Assembly (NCBI GenBank): GCA_946538795.1 | Contig: CAMNGY010000023.1 | Coordinates: 1-9,523, forward strand | Direction: 5' to 3' | Length of the DNA: 9,523 nt | Source: an uncultured Treponema sp. | Lineage (GTDB): Bacteria; Spirochaetota; Spirochaetia; Treponematales; Treponemataceae | Part shown: positions 1-6,267 of the stretch, piece by piece | Layout: each line of letters opens with the position of its first letter | Position numbering within the stretch: the first letter of the stretch is position 1 | Position numbers and translations under genes: made by a program | Notes under the pieces: generated by a model | What the model was told of the DNA's origin: nothing | Seen by the model: the letters and a program-made list of their open reading frames with translations, nothing else | Database searches by the model: none

Positions 1-1199
1 AACTGGATACCTTTCTCAAGCGCGACCTCCTTTTCGTTCGTGCTTCCGACCAGCAGGGTTATTTCCTCAGGCTCAGTGCTTATCGCACGGTTTATCTCCC
101 ACTGGTCGCTGGCGAAGACTATCCTGGGCGGGGAGGCATACTCCAGCTCGCTTATGTTCCTGACTATGCGCTCCTTGTCCTCCGGGCGGAAGATGTTCTC
201 CGTGATTACGGCCAGGACAGGTGAAAAGCTGTAGTCATTCGCAAGGTAGCGGGAAAGGCCTGTCACGCTGGACGCATCCCCCGCGACAGCAAAACGCTTC
301 CAGCTCAGCGCGCCGATGCTTTGTGCCAGGTAAGAGTATACATAATCTTCCTCGTCCTTTATGACCTGCTCCACAAGTTCCTTGTCCAGCGAGAGGGCCG
401 CTGCGACCTCGCGCACAAAGCGGGTCGTGTCGCTCGCACCCGTAGGCACGAAGGGGAAGCGGAGGGAGGGAACGCCGAATTTCTTCTCGAACTTTTCCGC
501 AGGCCCCTTGAACAACCAGGGATTGACTATGATGTTCAGGCTGGCCTCGGAACAGCGCTCAACCGTCCCTATTCCCTGATGCTTGGTAAAGAATGTGTTC
601 ACATCAAGGCCCAGCCTGCCCAGGATGCGGTCCAGCTCCTCAAGCGTCCCGCTCCAATAGGGATCATGGTATGGTACGATGCCGAAGATGTTCACCAGGG
701 GCTTAGTCCGTCCGGTCTGGGAGGCAGGACGGGGCGGCAGGATGACCTTGTCGATGAAGGTGTTCCATACGGCCTCATAGCCCAGGAGGCTGTCGCCCGC
801 AAACCCGGGAGTGTCAATCGCATAAACCTTGTGTCCTTTCGCCGCGAACTCGTCGGTCACGCTTGCAATGTCATCGCCTATTTTACCCGCCGTGCAGCCC
901 GTCAGCACGAAATATGCGTCCGCATCTATGATCTCAATGGCCCCGTCTATAGTCGTGCGCAGCTTGTTCACGCCGCCGAACACGACTTCCTTCTCCAGCA
1001 TATTGCTGGACGGCAGGGAAACGCCGCTGACGAAACATGCATGCTTGTGCCCGCTGTTTCCCTGTTCCGCCGCAGTCGTCTGCATGCAGCATCCGGGACC
1101 GGAATGCAAAATGGGGCATACCCTGTCCAACGCGCCCAGCACGGAATTTATTCCCGCCAGAACGCAACCTCCCCTGGGGTTTTCAGTTACGAATGACAT
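1..1199 (-). CDS. Nitrogenase-like oxidoreductase, NifK-type subunit (partial, 3' end beyond left edge)
   Basis: This is the second subunit of a nitrogenase-like reductase. I translated the minus strand from ATG at 1199; 399 codons are visible with no stop, so the C-terminus lies outside the window. Three cysteines match the NifK P-cluster ligands by context: Cys12 (in GGCVLAG), Cys37 (in HSGPGCC) and Cys102 (in LTGCTAGKIGDD, like the CMAEVIGDD of NifK). Extra cysteines lie nearby (28, 38, 55). The ATG shares one base with the TGA of the NifD-like gene (TGATG), so translation is probably coupled and the subunits made in equal amounts. In this family the subunit holds half of the [8Fe-7S] P-cluster at the D/K interface. 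The substrate cannot be read from the sequence. A long open frame on the opposite strand is only a shadow of this gene. Family assignment is firm; the exact subgroup is not. Confidence 0.9.
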   Translation of the reverse strand, partial: MSFVTENPRGGCVLAGINSVLGALDRVCPILHSGPGCCMQTTAAEQGNSGHKHACFVSGVSLPSSNMLEKEVVFGGVNKLRTTIDGAIEIIDADAYFVLTGCTAGKIGDDIASVTDEFAAKGHKVYAIDTPGFAGDSLLGYEAVWNTFIDKVILPPRPASQTGRTKPLVNIFGIVPYHDPYWSGTLEELDRILGRLGLDVNTFFTKHQGIGTVERCSEASLNIIVNPWLFKGPAEKFEKKFGVPSLRFPFVPTGASDTTRFVREVAAALSLDKELVEQVIKDEEDYVYSYLAQSIGALSWKRFAVAGDASSVTGLSRYLANDYSFSPVLAVITENIFRPEDKERIVRNISELEYASPPRIVFASDQWEINRAISTEPEEITLLVGSTNEKEVALEKGIQ

Positions 1200-2647
1200 C
1201 AGGATGCCTCCACGATAAACTTAAACGCATCTTTCTCATACCACGAATCGCGGTACGGAAGCTTCACATGCTCGGCCAGCTTCTTGTTGAATCCCGGATT
1301 GGAAAGCTGCTCGGCTATCTTGTTCCCCAGGTACAGGAGTCCGTCATAGCCCATCGTCGGCCTCTTCCCGTCAAGCACGTGCGTGGTGGGAATGCCAAGC
1401 TTCGCGGCCCATTCTGGAACCCCGATGAACGCATCGGGCTTGAGCTTCTTCACAAGGTTCACCTGCTCAAAGGGCTGCATGTTCGCCACGTCAACCACGA
1501 AATCCTTGTGGATTCCGTTCAGGTATTCGACGTCAACCTGCGCGTCCGCATCGTAGGTCGGAGTTTCCAGTCCCACAAGCTTCATGCCGAAGTCGTCTAT
1601 GAGGGCGGCGGCGGCAAAGCTCCGTCCTGTTCCTCCGCAGATGAACACCTTCTTTCCTTCCAGCTTGGCCCTGATTTTGGCGACGAGGGGCTCTATCCTC
1701 GTGTGCTCGCGGGCTATGATTTCCTCGACCTCGCTCTCCTTGCCGAGTACCTTCGCGATTCCCCTGTACCACTTGTCGGTATTGCGGATTCCGATGGGCA
1801 TCACCGTATGCGAATAGGGAATGCCGTAATCTTCTTCCAGGGTCTTCATGAACTCATCGGCAAAGACCTTGCAGATTGACGTGGAGGCAACCGCCTGCGG
1901 AATCCGCCTGATTTTCTCAAGCGAGCTGTAGAAGGGGATGTAGTTCACCTGCACGCCTATGAGGCCCAGCATCCGCTCCATCTCCTTCTGGTCGGCAAAG
2001 CTCACCGTCGTGGGGGCGAACAGGTTCACCAGGTTCGGGATCTTCTCCTTCCTCTCCTTTTTCAGGATGTATTTGTTTATGGAAAGGAAGGCAGCGTCAA
2101 AGCCGCTCGCGCAGACCTTGGACTTGAAACCCTCGCAGTGTATGGGCACAAAGATGGTCCCAGGATATTCGGAGGACAGGCTGGAGGCTGTTGCATCGAT
2201 GTCGTCACCTATGATTCCGGACGCACATGAAGCATAGATAAACACAAGCTTGGGCGCATAGCGTTCCACGGCCTTGCGCGCGCTCTCGCGCAGTTTCTGT
2301 TCCCCTCCGAACACGACGCTCTTCTGGTCCAGGTTCGTCACTATGACGCGGGGATTCTTTATGAGCTTTATGCCCCGGTGAGCCTGGCCCACCCGGTACA
2401 TATCTACGGCCATAATCGTACAGCCGACGCAGCCCTGGGGGGAATGGCTTATGAACACCGAATCCTCAAGGCTCATAAGGGCCGCCATGCTGTTTATCTG
2501 CTGGCACTGCAGGCCCTGGGCAAAGCTCCTGTCGGCCCGCTTCAGGCAACCTTTCCTGAACCTGTCCTCAATGCTGACACTCGAATCCCCCAGGTCGTTC
2601 ACCCGGCCGGGTACAGACTCCCGTACGCCCGAATATTGAGCCGCCAT
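1199..2647 (-). CDS. Nitrogenase-like oxidoreductase, NifD-type catalytic subunit
   Basis: This 482-residue protein is homologous to NifD. P-cluster ligands are present as Cys48, Cys73 (SPQGCVGC) and Cys141 (SCASGIIGDDID). The cofactor ligands also align: Cys259, 16 residues before a YGIPY segment exactly as Cys275 is in NifD, and His423, ten residues before GYDG exactly as His442. This separates it from dark-type (BchN/ChlN) and CfbD homologues, which lack these ligands, and suggests a NifB-derived cofactor. In the CEGF segment (171-174) that aligns with NifD 183-186, the positions of Gln191 and His195 are Cys179 and Phe183, so N2 reduction is unlikely. GGAGG precedes the ATG within the end of the NifX-like gene, whose stop lies 2 bp upstream. 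Methylthio-alkane reductase or an uncharacterised nitrogenase-like group are the best analogies (inference). Confidence 0.92.
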   Translation of the reverse strand: MAAQYSGVRESVPGRVNDLGDSSVSIEDRFRKGCLKRADRSFAQGLQCQQINSMAALMSLEDSVFISHSPQGCVGCTIMAVDMYRVGQAHRGIKLIKNPRVIVTNLDQKSVVFGGEQKLRESARKAVERYAPKLVFIYASCASGIIGDDIDATASSLSSEYPGTIFVPIHCEGFKSKVCASGFDAAFLSINKYILKKERKEKIPNLVNLFAPTTVSFADQKEMERMLGLIGVQVNYIPFYSSLEKIRRIPQAVASTSICKVFADEFMKTLEEDYGIPYSHTVMPIGIRNTDKWYRGIAKVLGKESEVEEIIAREHTRIEPLVAKIRAKLEGKKVFICGGTGRSFAAAALIDDFGMKLVGLETPTYDADAQVDVEYLNGIHKDFVVDVANMQPFEQVNLVKKLKPDAFIGVPEWAAKLGIPTTHVLDGKRPTMGYDGLLYLGNKIAEQLSNPGFNKKLAEHVKLPYRDSWYEKDAFKFIVEAS

Positions 2648-2649
2648 CG

Positions 2650-3105
2650 CTACCTCCGCGCCAGCGAGACATGATTGTCAACGCTGTAGAAATACTTAAT
2701 TATCTTTTCCAAAGCCTCATTAACCGTACATTCGACGTCAAAAGACGAGATTGCCTTTTTCTCAAGCTGCTTGGTCACGTTGAAGCCTATCTTGGCCGCA
2801 ACGACGGCCCGGACATCGGCCAGCTGCTCCACCCGGGCGGAAGGCCCGCCGGAACCGCAGCCTCCACCCTGTCCGGAACAGCCTGCGCCGGAAGGAGCAC
2901 AGCCGTCCCCCCCCTGAGCGCATGATGCAGGAGCGCACGACGCGGGGGCGCCACCAGCCCCTTCAACCTGGGGAACGAGCCTCCGCTCCAGAAGCGAATA
3001 GTTCCCGCCGTCATCAACCTCATATATATAGAAGAAAGACGCACCACCAAAGTGCAGGTCTATCTGCTCCCCGTCGGAACTTGCGACCGCAATCCTGTAC
3101 GACAT
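2650..3105 (-). CDS. NifX/NifB C-terminal-type dinitrogenase cofactor-binding domain protein with Cys-rich loop
   Basis: This protein of about 151 residues is the first gene of the nitrogenase-like operon. The N-terminus (IAVASSDG, then DLHFGGASFFYIYEV) and the C-terminus form the small alpha/beta domain found in NifX, NafY and the tail of NifB, which binds or carries iron-sulfur cofactor precursors. Residues 49-88 are an unusual Gly/Ala/Ser-rich insertion with five cysteines (57, 62, 69, 76, 83), the last four exactly seven apart. The start is taken as ATG 3105 because AGGGAG (3114-3119) stands 8 nt upstream of it; an in-frame GTG at 3111 would have only 2 nt of spacing. Its place directly before the D- and K-like genes argues for a role in loading or protecting the reductase cofactor. 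No NifB, NifH, NifE or NifN gene is visible, and these may lie to the left. The domain call is firm; the exact role is inferred. Confidence 0.87.
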   Translation of the reverse strand: MSYRIAVASSDGEQIDLHFGGASFFYIYEVDDGGNYSLLERRLVPQVEGAGGAPASCAPASCAQGGDGCAPSGAGCSGQGGGCGSGGPSARVEQLADVRAVVAAKIGFNVTKQLEKKAISSFDVECTVNEALEKIIKYFYSVDNHVSLARR

Positions 3106-3113
3106 AGCCACTT

Positions 3114-3119
3114 CTCCCT
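3114..3119 (-). promoter_or_regulatory. Ribosome binding site deciding the NifX-like start
   Basis: AGGGAG on the minus strand lies 8 nt before ATG 3105 but only 2 nt before the in-frame GTG at 3111. The ATG is therefore the better start. Confidence 0.7.
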
Positions 3120-3136
3120 GTGTTTTCCCAGTCTCT

Positions 3137-3175
3137 TAATAGGTAAATCATATTCGCAAATACCTATTATGTCAA
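3137..3175 (-). promoter_or_regulatory. Sigma70-type promoter with perfect 9-bp dyad for the nitrogenase-like operon
   Basis: On the minus strand TTGACA (3175-3170) and TATGAT (3152-3147) are separated by 17 bp, close to an ideal housekeeping promoter. A perfect inverted repeat surrounds the -10 element: TAATAGGTA (3169-3161) directly follows the -35 box, and TACCTATTA (3145-3137) covers the expected transcription start, about 3140. A dimeric regulator bound here would block RNA polymerase, so repression is the likely mode (inference). The leader to ATG 3105 is only about 35 nt. No sigma54 (-24/-12) signal is seen, unlike classic nif promoters. The same arrangement recurs upstream of the transporter operon at 7738-7776. 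Confidence 0.8.
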
Positions 3176-3240
3176 TGGGGAAACTTAAAGAAAAACGGGA
3201 TTGGAGAATGGATGACCAAGCCTTAAGCATTAGGGAATCC

Positions 3241-3279
3241 ATAAAATGCGGCCATCATTACGAAGATGCTCAGGCCGCA
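3241..3279 (-). terminator. Intrinsic terminator before the nitrogenase-like operon
   Basis: TGCGGCC (3279-3273 read on the minus strand) pairs with GGCCGCA (3253-3247), extended inward by ATC/GAT, and is followed by TTTTAT. The 5' arm overlaps the stop codon of the MATE 3'-end remnant. It would end transcripts arriving from the transporter operon and insulate the promoter at 3137-3175. The U-tract is short, so efficiency may be moderate. Confidence 0.6.
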
Positions 3280-3367
3280 CCGGCACCGCTGCCCATGCGC
3301 TGATTCCTCACTTTCCTCAGGCAGCGGCCCAGACAGAGTATCTCAAAGAGCATTGTAGACGGCCAGG
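3270..3367 (-). pseudogene. Decayed 3' end of a MATE exporter gene
   Basis: Positions 3319-3367 match 7817-7865, inside the 3' end of the intact MATE gene, at 47 of 49 bases. Read in the same frame on the minus strand the fragment gives W-P-S-T-M-L-F-E-I-L-C-L-G-R-C, against the intact W-P-P-T-M-L-F-E-I-L-Y-L-G-R-C. It then diverges and continues to a TGA at 3272-3270. Homology stops abruptly at 3367, where the 22-bp tandem repeats begin, so at least 90% of the gene is absent. No start codon or ribosome site belongs to it. It is either what is left of a second MATE copy or a duplicated end created when the transporter module entered. Confidence 0.85.
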
Positions 3368-3368
3368 C

Positions 3369-3497
3369 TGTCGCACTCAGTGTGACACACTATCGTACTC
3401 AGTGCGGCACCGTGTCATGCTTAGTGTGACACACTGTCATGCTCAGTGTGACAGTGTACCGTGCTCAGTGCGACAGTGTACCGTGATTCGTACGGCA
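3369..3497. repeat. Six tandem 22-bp units, each a short hairpin
   Basis: The core CTCAGTG or a variant recurs every 22 bp (at 3377, 3399, 3421, 3443, 3465 and, degenerate, 3487). Each unit is a 19-nt near-palindrome (8-nt arms around a 3-nt loop, usually TCA) plus a 3-nt linker: 3369-3387, 3391-3409, 3413-3431, 3435-3453, 3457-3475 and 3479-3497. A typical unit is TGTCATGC-TCA-GTGTGACA. Arms vary between units but largely keep pairing; non-Watson-Crick positions are mostly G-T on the plus strand (about ten, against four A/C). The array abuts the MATE remnant and follows the ATPase stop, so it lies in the 3' untranslated part of the transporter transcript. It is not a CRISPR array: there are no unique spacers. 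Confidence 0.88.
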
Positions 3498-3538
3498 GCC
3501 TGTTGCCGGCGGCATTGCACCGGTCCGGTGAAGCCCCG
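3498..3538. other. Short GC-rich palindromic stretch after the ATPase stop
   Basis: Between the repeat array and the ATPase stop lies a perfect palindrome CACCGG-T-CCGGTG (3518-3530) and a smaller TGCC-GGC-GGCA. There is no U-tract on either strand, so a classic terminator is not supported. It may stabilise the 3' end of the operon message or be debris of the rearrangement. Confidence 0.45.
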
Positions 3539-4297
3539 CTAGATGTTGTACTCCTGCGGCAGGGTAATGTTGTTCCGCAGCAGGAATGCCCGGGTCCGCT
3601 CGTTCTGCGGGTACTCGAAAATCTGCTCGGCCGTCCCCTGTTCCACGATTTTGCCGCCCTCCATGAAAATCACTTTCGTCGCCACGCTCCGCACAAAGGC
3701 CATTTCGTGGGAAACGATTATCATCGTGTTCCCCTCAGCGGCAATCTGCCGGATTGTCGTGAGAACCTCACCGACAAGCTCGGGGTCAAGCGCGCTCGTC
3801 GGTTCATCAAGCAGCAGCAGTTCCGGCTCCATTGCAAGCCCCCGTGCAATCGCCACACGCTGCTGCTGACCGCCGCTCAAATGCTTGGGATAATACTGCA
3901 GGCGGTCCAGCATCTTGACCTTGCCCAGCTGCTCCCGGGCAATGGACTCTGCCTCCTCCCTGCTTTTCTTTTGTACCCACATGAGGGGCTGTGCAACATT
4001 CTGCAGCACGGTCTTCCGCTGAAAGAGGTTGAATGACTGAAAGACCATCGTACTCCGCTTCCTCAATGCGGAGATTTCCTTCTTCTCATGCTTCCCGTAA
4101 TCAAACGAGAAATCGTCGAATGAAATGGTCCCCTCCTCCGGTGACTCAAGCAGGTTGATGCAGCGGAGCAGGGTTGACTTCCCGGTTCCGCTCGGTCCGA
4201 TTATCGCAACGACATCTCCCTTTTCCACCGTGAAATCAATTCCGTCAAGCACGGTATTCTGCTGGAAGCTCTTCTTCAGATTCTGTATGTGTATCAT
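3539..4297 (-). CDS. Polar amino-acid ABC transporter ATP-binding protein
   Basis: This 252-residue cytoplasmic ATPase is the normal size for the PAAT family (GlnQ/HisP/TcyN-like). Visible motifs are Walker A GPSGTGKST (34-42), Q-loop Gln87, signature LSGGQQQR (140-147), Walker B LLLLDEP (160-166), D-loop SALD (168-171) and H-loop His197, all intact. The frame extends upstream to an ATG at 4330, but ATG 4297 is chosen because GAGGG stands a normal distance before it and the protein then starts with the family's usual MIHIQNLKKSF. This ATG overlaps the permease stop as ATGA (4294-4297), the classic sign of translational coupling. It is the last gene of the transporter operon. The substrate class is L-amino acids or related compounds; cystine-type or conjugated amino acids are possible but not proven. 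Confidence 0.94.
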   Translation of the reverse strand: MIHIQNLKKSFQQNTVLDGIDFTVEKGDVVAIIGPSGTGKSTLLRCINLLESPEEGTISFDDFSFDYGKHEKKEISALRKRSTMVFQSFNLFQRKTVLQNVAQPLMWVQKKSREEAESIAREQLGKVKMLDRLQYYPKHLSGGQQQRVAIARGLAMEPELLLLDEPTSALDPELVGEVLTTIRQIAAEGNTMIIVSHEMAFVRSVATKVIFMEGGKIVEQGTAEQIFEYPQNERTRAFLLRNNITLPQEYNI

Positions 4298-5103
4298 AAT
4301 CCTGCCCTCGCAACGCTCACGGCGGTGCATTTCTTCCGTCCGGCGTAAAAGGCTGAGCGAATCAGCTCCCGTATGCCACGTTCGGATTTCTCCTGCTTCG
4401 GCGCATCAGGCACCCTCACCGCATGCAGGACACGCGCAATGACAAACTCAAGGAAAATCGTTATGAGCCAGTAGATGACCGCAAGGGCAACGTATGCCTC
4501 AAAATAGCGGTAGTTACGGGACGCAACGATTTTTCCCTGCGCCGTCATCTCAACGATTGCACAGGAGAAAGCAAGCGACGTGCCCTTTACAAGACCTATC
4601 AGCGTATTCCCCAGGGACGGTATGGCAAGTTCAAGTGCCTCCGGGATGATGATCCTGCTCATCCGCTGGAAGGGCGTAAGCCCGAGCGATGTCGCCGCCT
4701 CGATTTCCCCTTTGTTCACGGCCTGCAGTGCGGACTGAATCGTAACCGCATGCAGCGCAGACTGGTTCAGCGACAGGGCGACGATGGCGTAGATGATTGA
4801 CGGAACATTGCCGATCATCACTTCTTTGCCGGTCCAGTAGCTGTAGTACTTGAGGAAAATCGGGATGCCGAAATACGTAACGTAGAGCTGCACGAGAATC
4901 GGCGTTCCCCGGATCACCGAGATGAACAGGGTCACGAATCTCTGCAGCAGCGGAATCCGCTTTATCCTGATTATTGCAAGCACGAAACCGATCGCCAGCC
5001 CCAATATCATCGCGAAGACAGAGAGCTTCAGCGTAACGGGCAGGTAGAGCAGTATGGACCAGAAATCTTCACAGACAACGGACACATCGAATAGATTTGG
5101 CAT
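4294..5103 (-). CDS. Polar amino-acid ABC transporter permease
   Basis: This 269-residue inner-membrane permease belongs to the HisM/GlnP/TcyL type. Hydrophobic segments begin near residues 16 and 30. The RGTP motif (65-68) that opens the family's core and the EAA loop (EIEAATSLGL to about residue 156, ending IIIPEA) that docks the ATPase are both clear. Only one permease gene is present, so a homodimer is expected. After the last membrane segment, near residue 225, there is a charged tail of about 40 residues (Lys/Arg-rich) that is longer than usual; part of it is encoded by DNA overlapping the ATPase ribosome-binding region. The start ATG 5103 is preceded by AGGAGG that overlaps the TAG of the M20 gene, with 9 bp between the genes. 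It works with the binding protein at 6667-7578 and the ATPase at 3539-4297. Confidence 0.93.
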   Translation of the reverse strand: MPNLFDVSVVCEDFWSILLYLPVTLKLSVFAMILGLAIGFVLAIIRIKRIPLLQRFVTLFISVIRGTPILVQLYVTYFGIPIFLKYYSYWTGKEVMIGNVPSIIYAIVALSLNQSALHAVTIQSALQAVNKGEIEAATSLGLTPFQRMSRIIIPEALELAIPSLGNTLIGLVKGTSLAFSCAIVEMTAQGKIVASRNYRYFEAYVALAVIYWLITIFLEFVIARVLHAVRVPDAPKQEKSERGIRELIRSAFYAGRKKCTAVSVARAGL

Positions 5104-5112
5104 ACGTCCCTC

Positions 5113-6267
5113 CTATGCAGCTTTTTCATCGTTCAGGTAATCAAAGGCATAGGCAAGGAGGAATTCCAGCCCGAAGAGCAGAACCTTCTCATCAACCAAA
5201 GTCTTGTCAGTATGCTGGGGCCGGTATACCCCGTCCGTCACGCCGCCGACATGGACGAACACGCCCGGTATCTTTTCCTGATACAAGGAAAAATCTTCCC
5301 CACCCATGCTCGGCTTTGCCCACTCGACGTTCTTCTCCCCGAACCGCTCCGCAATGACCCGTGCAGCACGGTCAGTGCTTTCCCGGTCATTGTTCACGGC
5401 ATGACCGGGATTGACATGTGTCACGGAAACGGAGACACCGTGGCTCGCCTCAATGCCTTTCGCGATACGGTCAGAGATCTCGTTGAGGATTCTCGTCGTC
5501 TCCACATCGAGCGTGCGGAAATTGAGCTGGATGACCACTTTCTTCGGGAAACCGCAGGACTCATTCCCGGTAGATACGACGGTCGGAACAAGCACACCCT
5601 GATCCTCGCCGGGTACCTGCTGCGTCGCAAGGGACGTCACCGTGTTCACCAGATCAGCCGCAGCAAGCAAGGGATTGCCTTTTGCGCCGTCAGTCCGTTC
5701 AACCGTAACAGTAACGCCCGAGCCGTATGACGACATGACCCCATAGTTGAGGGAGAAGATGCCCAAATCCTTGTCGGCAGCATTGTGTACGCCGACGATG
5801 TTGTCAACGCCGTCAAGGATGTCGGTCTCCATCAGCTTTCTGGCACCTGCACCAATCTCCTCCCCTTCCTGAAAGATAATCTTCACGGTACCGTGGATTT
5901 CATCCTTCAGGTCCTTCAGTATTTTTGCGGCACCGAGCATATAGGTTGCGTGGATGTCATGTCCGCAGGCATGCATGACGCCGGGATTCTCCGAGGCAAA
6001 ATCAACACCGGTCGCCTCGGTTATCGGGAGTGCGTCAATGTCACCCCGCATCGCAACGGTCTTTCCGGGGAAGCTGCCCGTAATCGTGGCAACGATGTCG
6101 CTGACGCCCGTCGTCTCGTAGGGTATGCCCCATTCATTGAGATGGCTCTTGATGTATGCCGCCGTCTCGAATTCCTGACTTGACAGTTCCGGGTGGCGGT
6201 GAAAATGCTTCCTCGTCTCAACGAGAAAGTCAAAGTTGTCCTGTACGAGTTTCTTCAAATCTGCCAT
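5113..6267 (-). CDS. M20-family amidohydrolase/peptidase (HipO/AbgB-like) with a degenerate lid
   Basis: This 384-residue M20 metallohydrolase would cleave an N-acyl amino acid or small conjugate in the cytoplasm. Dinuclear-metal and catalytic features are present: HRHPELS (23-29), MRGDIDALP (73-81), HACGHDIHA (Cys101 and His103), FQEGEE (catalytic Glu136, metal Glu137), VGVHN (His161), GGEDFS (322-327) and QHTDK (His352). The inserted lid domain (about 185-290) lacks two normally conserved residues. The GGHxxxP histidine region is replaced by ERTDGAKGNP (190-199), and the Asn of GxxxNxIP is Cys238 (GNESCGFP). In dimeric M20 enzymes these residues come from the partner subunit and help form the active site. 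The gene overlaps the preceding lid-only gene by one base (TAATG) and has a strong AGGAGG. Its place inside an amino-acid transporter operon suggests the imported compound is its substrate. Confidence 0.92.
   Translation of the reverse strand: MADLKKLVQDNFDFLVETRKHFHRHPELSSQEFETAAYIKSHLNEWGIPYETTGVSDIVATITGSFPGKTVAMRGDIDALPITEATGVDFASENPGVMHACGHDIHATYMLGAAKILKDLKDEIHGTVKIIFQEGEEIGAGARKLMETDILDGVDNIVGVHNAADKDLGIFSLNYGVMSSYGSGVTVTVERTDGAKGNPLLAAADLVNTVTSLATQQVPGEDQGVLVPTVVSTGNESCGFPKKVVIQLNFRTLDVETTRILNEISDRIAKGIEASHGVSVSVTHVNPGHAVNNDRESTDRAARVIAERFGEKNVEWAKPSMGGEDFSLYQEKIPGVFVHVGGVTDGVYRPQHTDKTLVDEKVLLFGLEFLLAYAFDYLNDEKAA

Noticed and set aside
321..1196. Plus-strand 291-codon ORF
   Set aside because: It is antisense to the NifK-like gene, whose conserved cysteines and coupled start are clear; the protein resembles no family I know.
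1199..2647. True molybdenum nitrogenase NifD
   Set aside because: The Gln191 and His195 equivalents are Cys and Phe, and the promoter is sigma70-like instead of a nif-type sigma54 promoter.
3105..3111. GTG at 3111 as the NifX-like start
   Set aside because: The AGGGAG site is only 2 nt from the GTG but 8 nt from ATG 3105.
3369..3497. CRISPR array
   Set aside because: The period is 22 bp with only 3-nt linkers and no unique spacers; the units are degenerate tandem hairpins and no cas genes are near.
3246..3542. Plus-strand 98-codon Cys-rich ORF with a weak AGGGA upstream
   Set aside because: It starts in a terminator hairpin, runs antisense to the MATE remnant and through the tandem repeats; its cysteines come from the repeat sequence. 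No plus-strand promoter is seen.
4297..4330. ATG at 4330 as the ATPase start
   Set aside because: It would add an atypical MHRRERCEGRI extension and a larger overlap; ATG 4297 has a ribosome site and the standard ATGA coupling.
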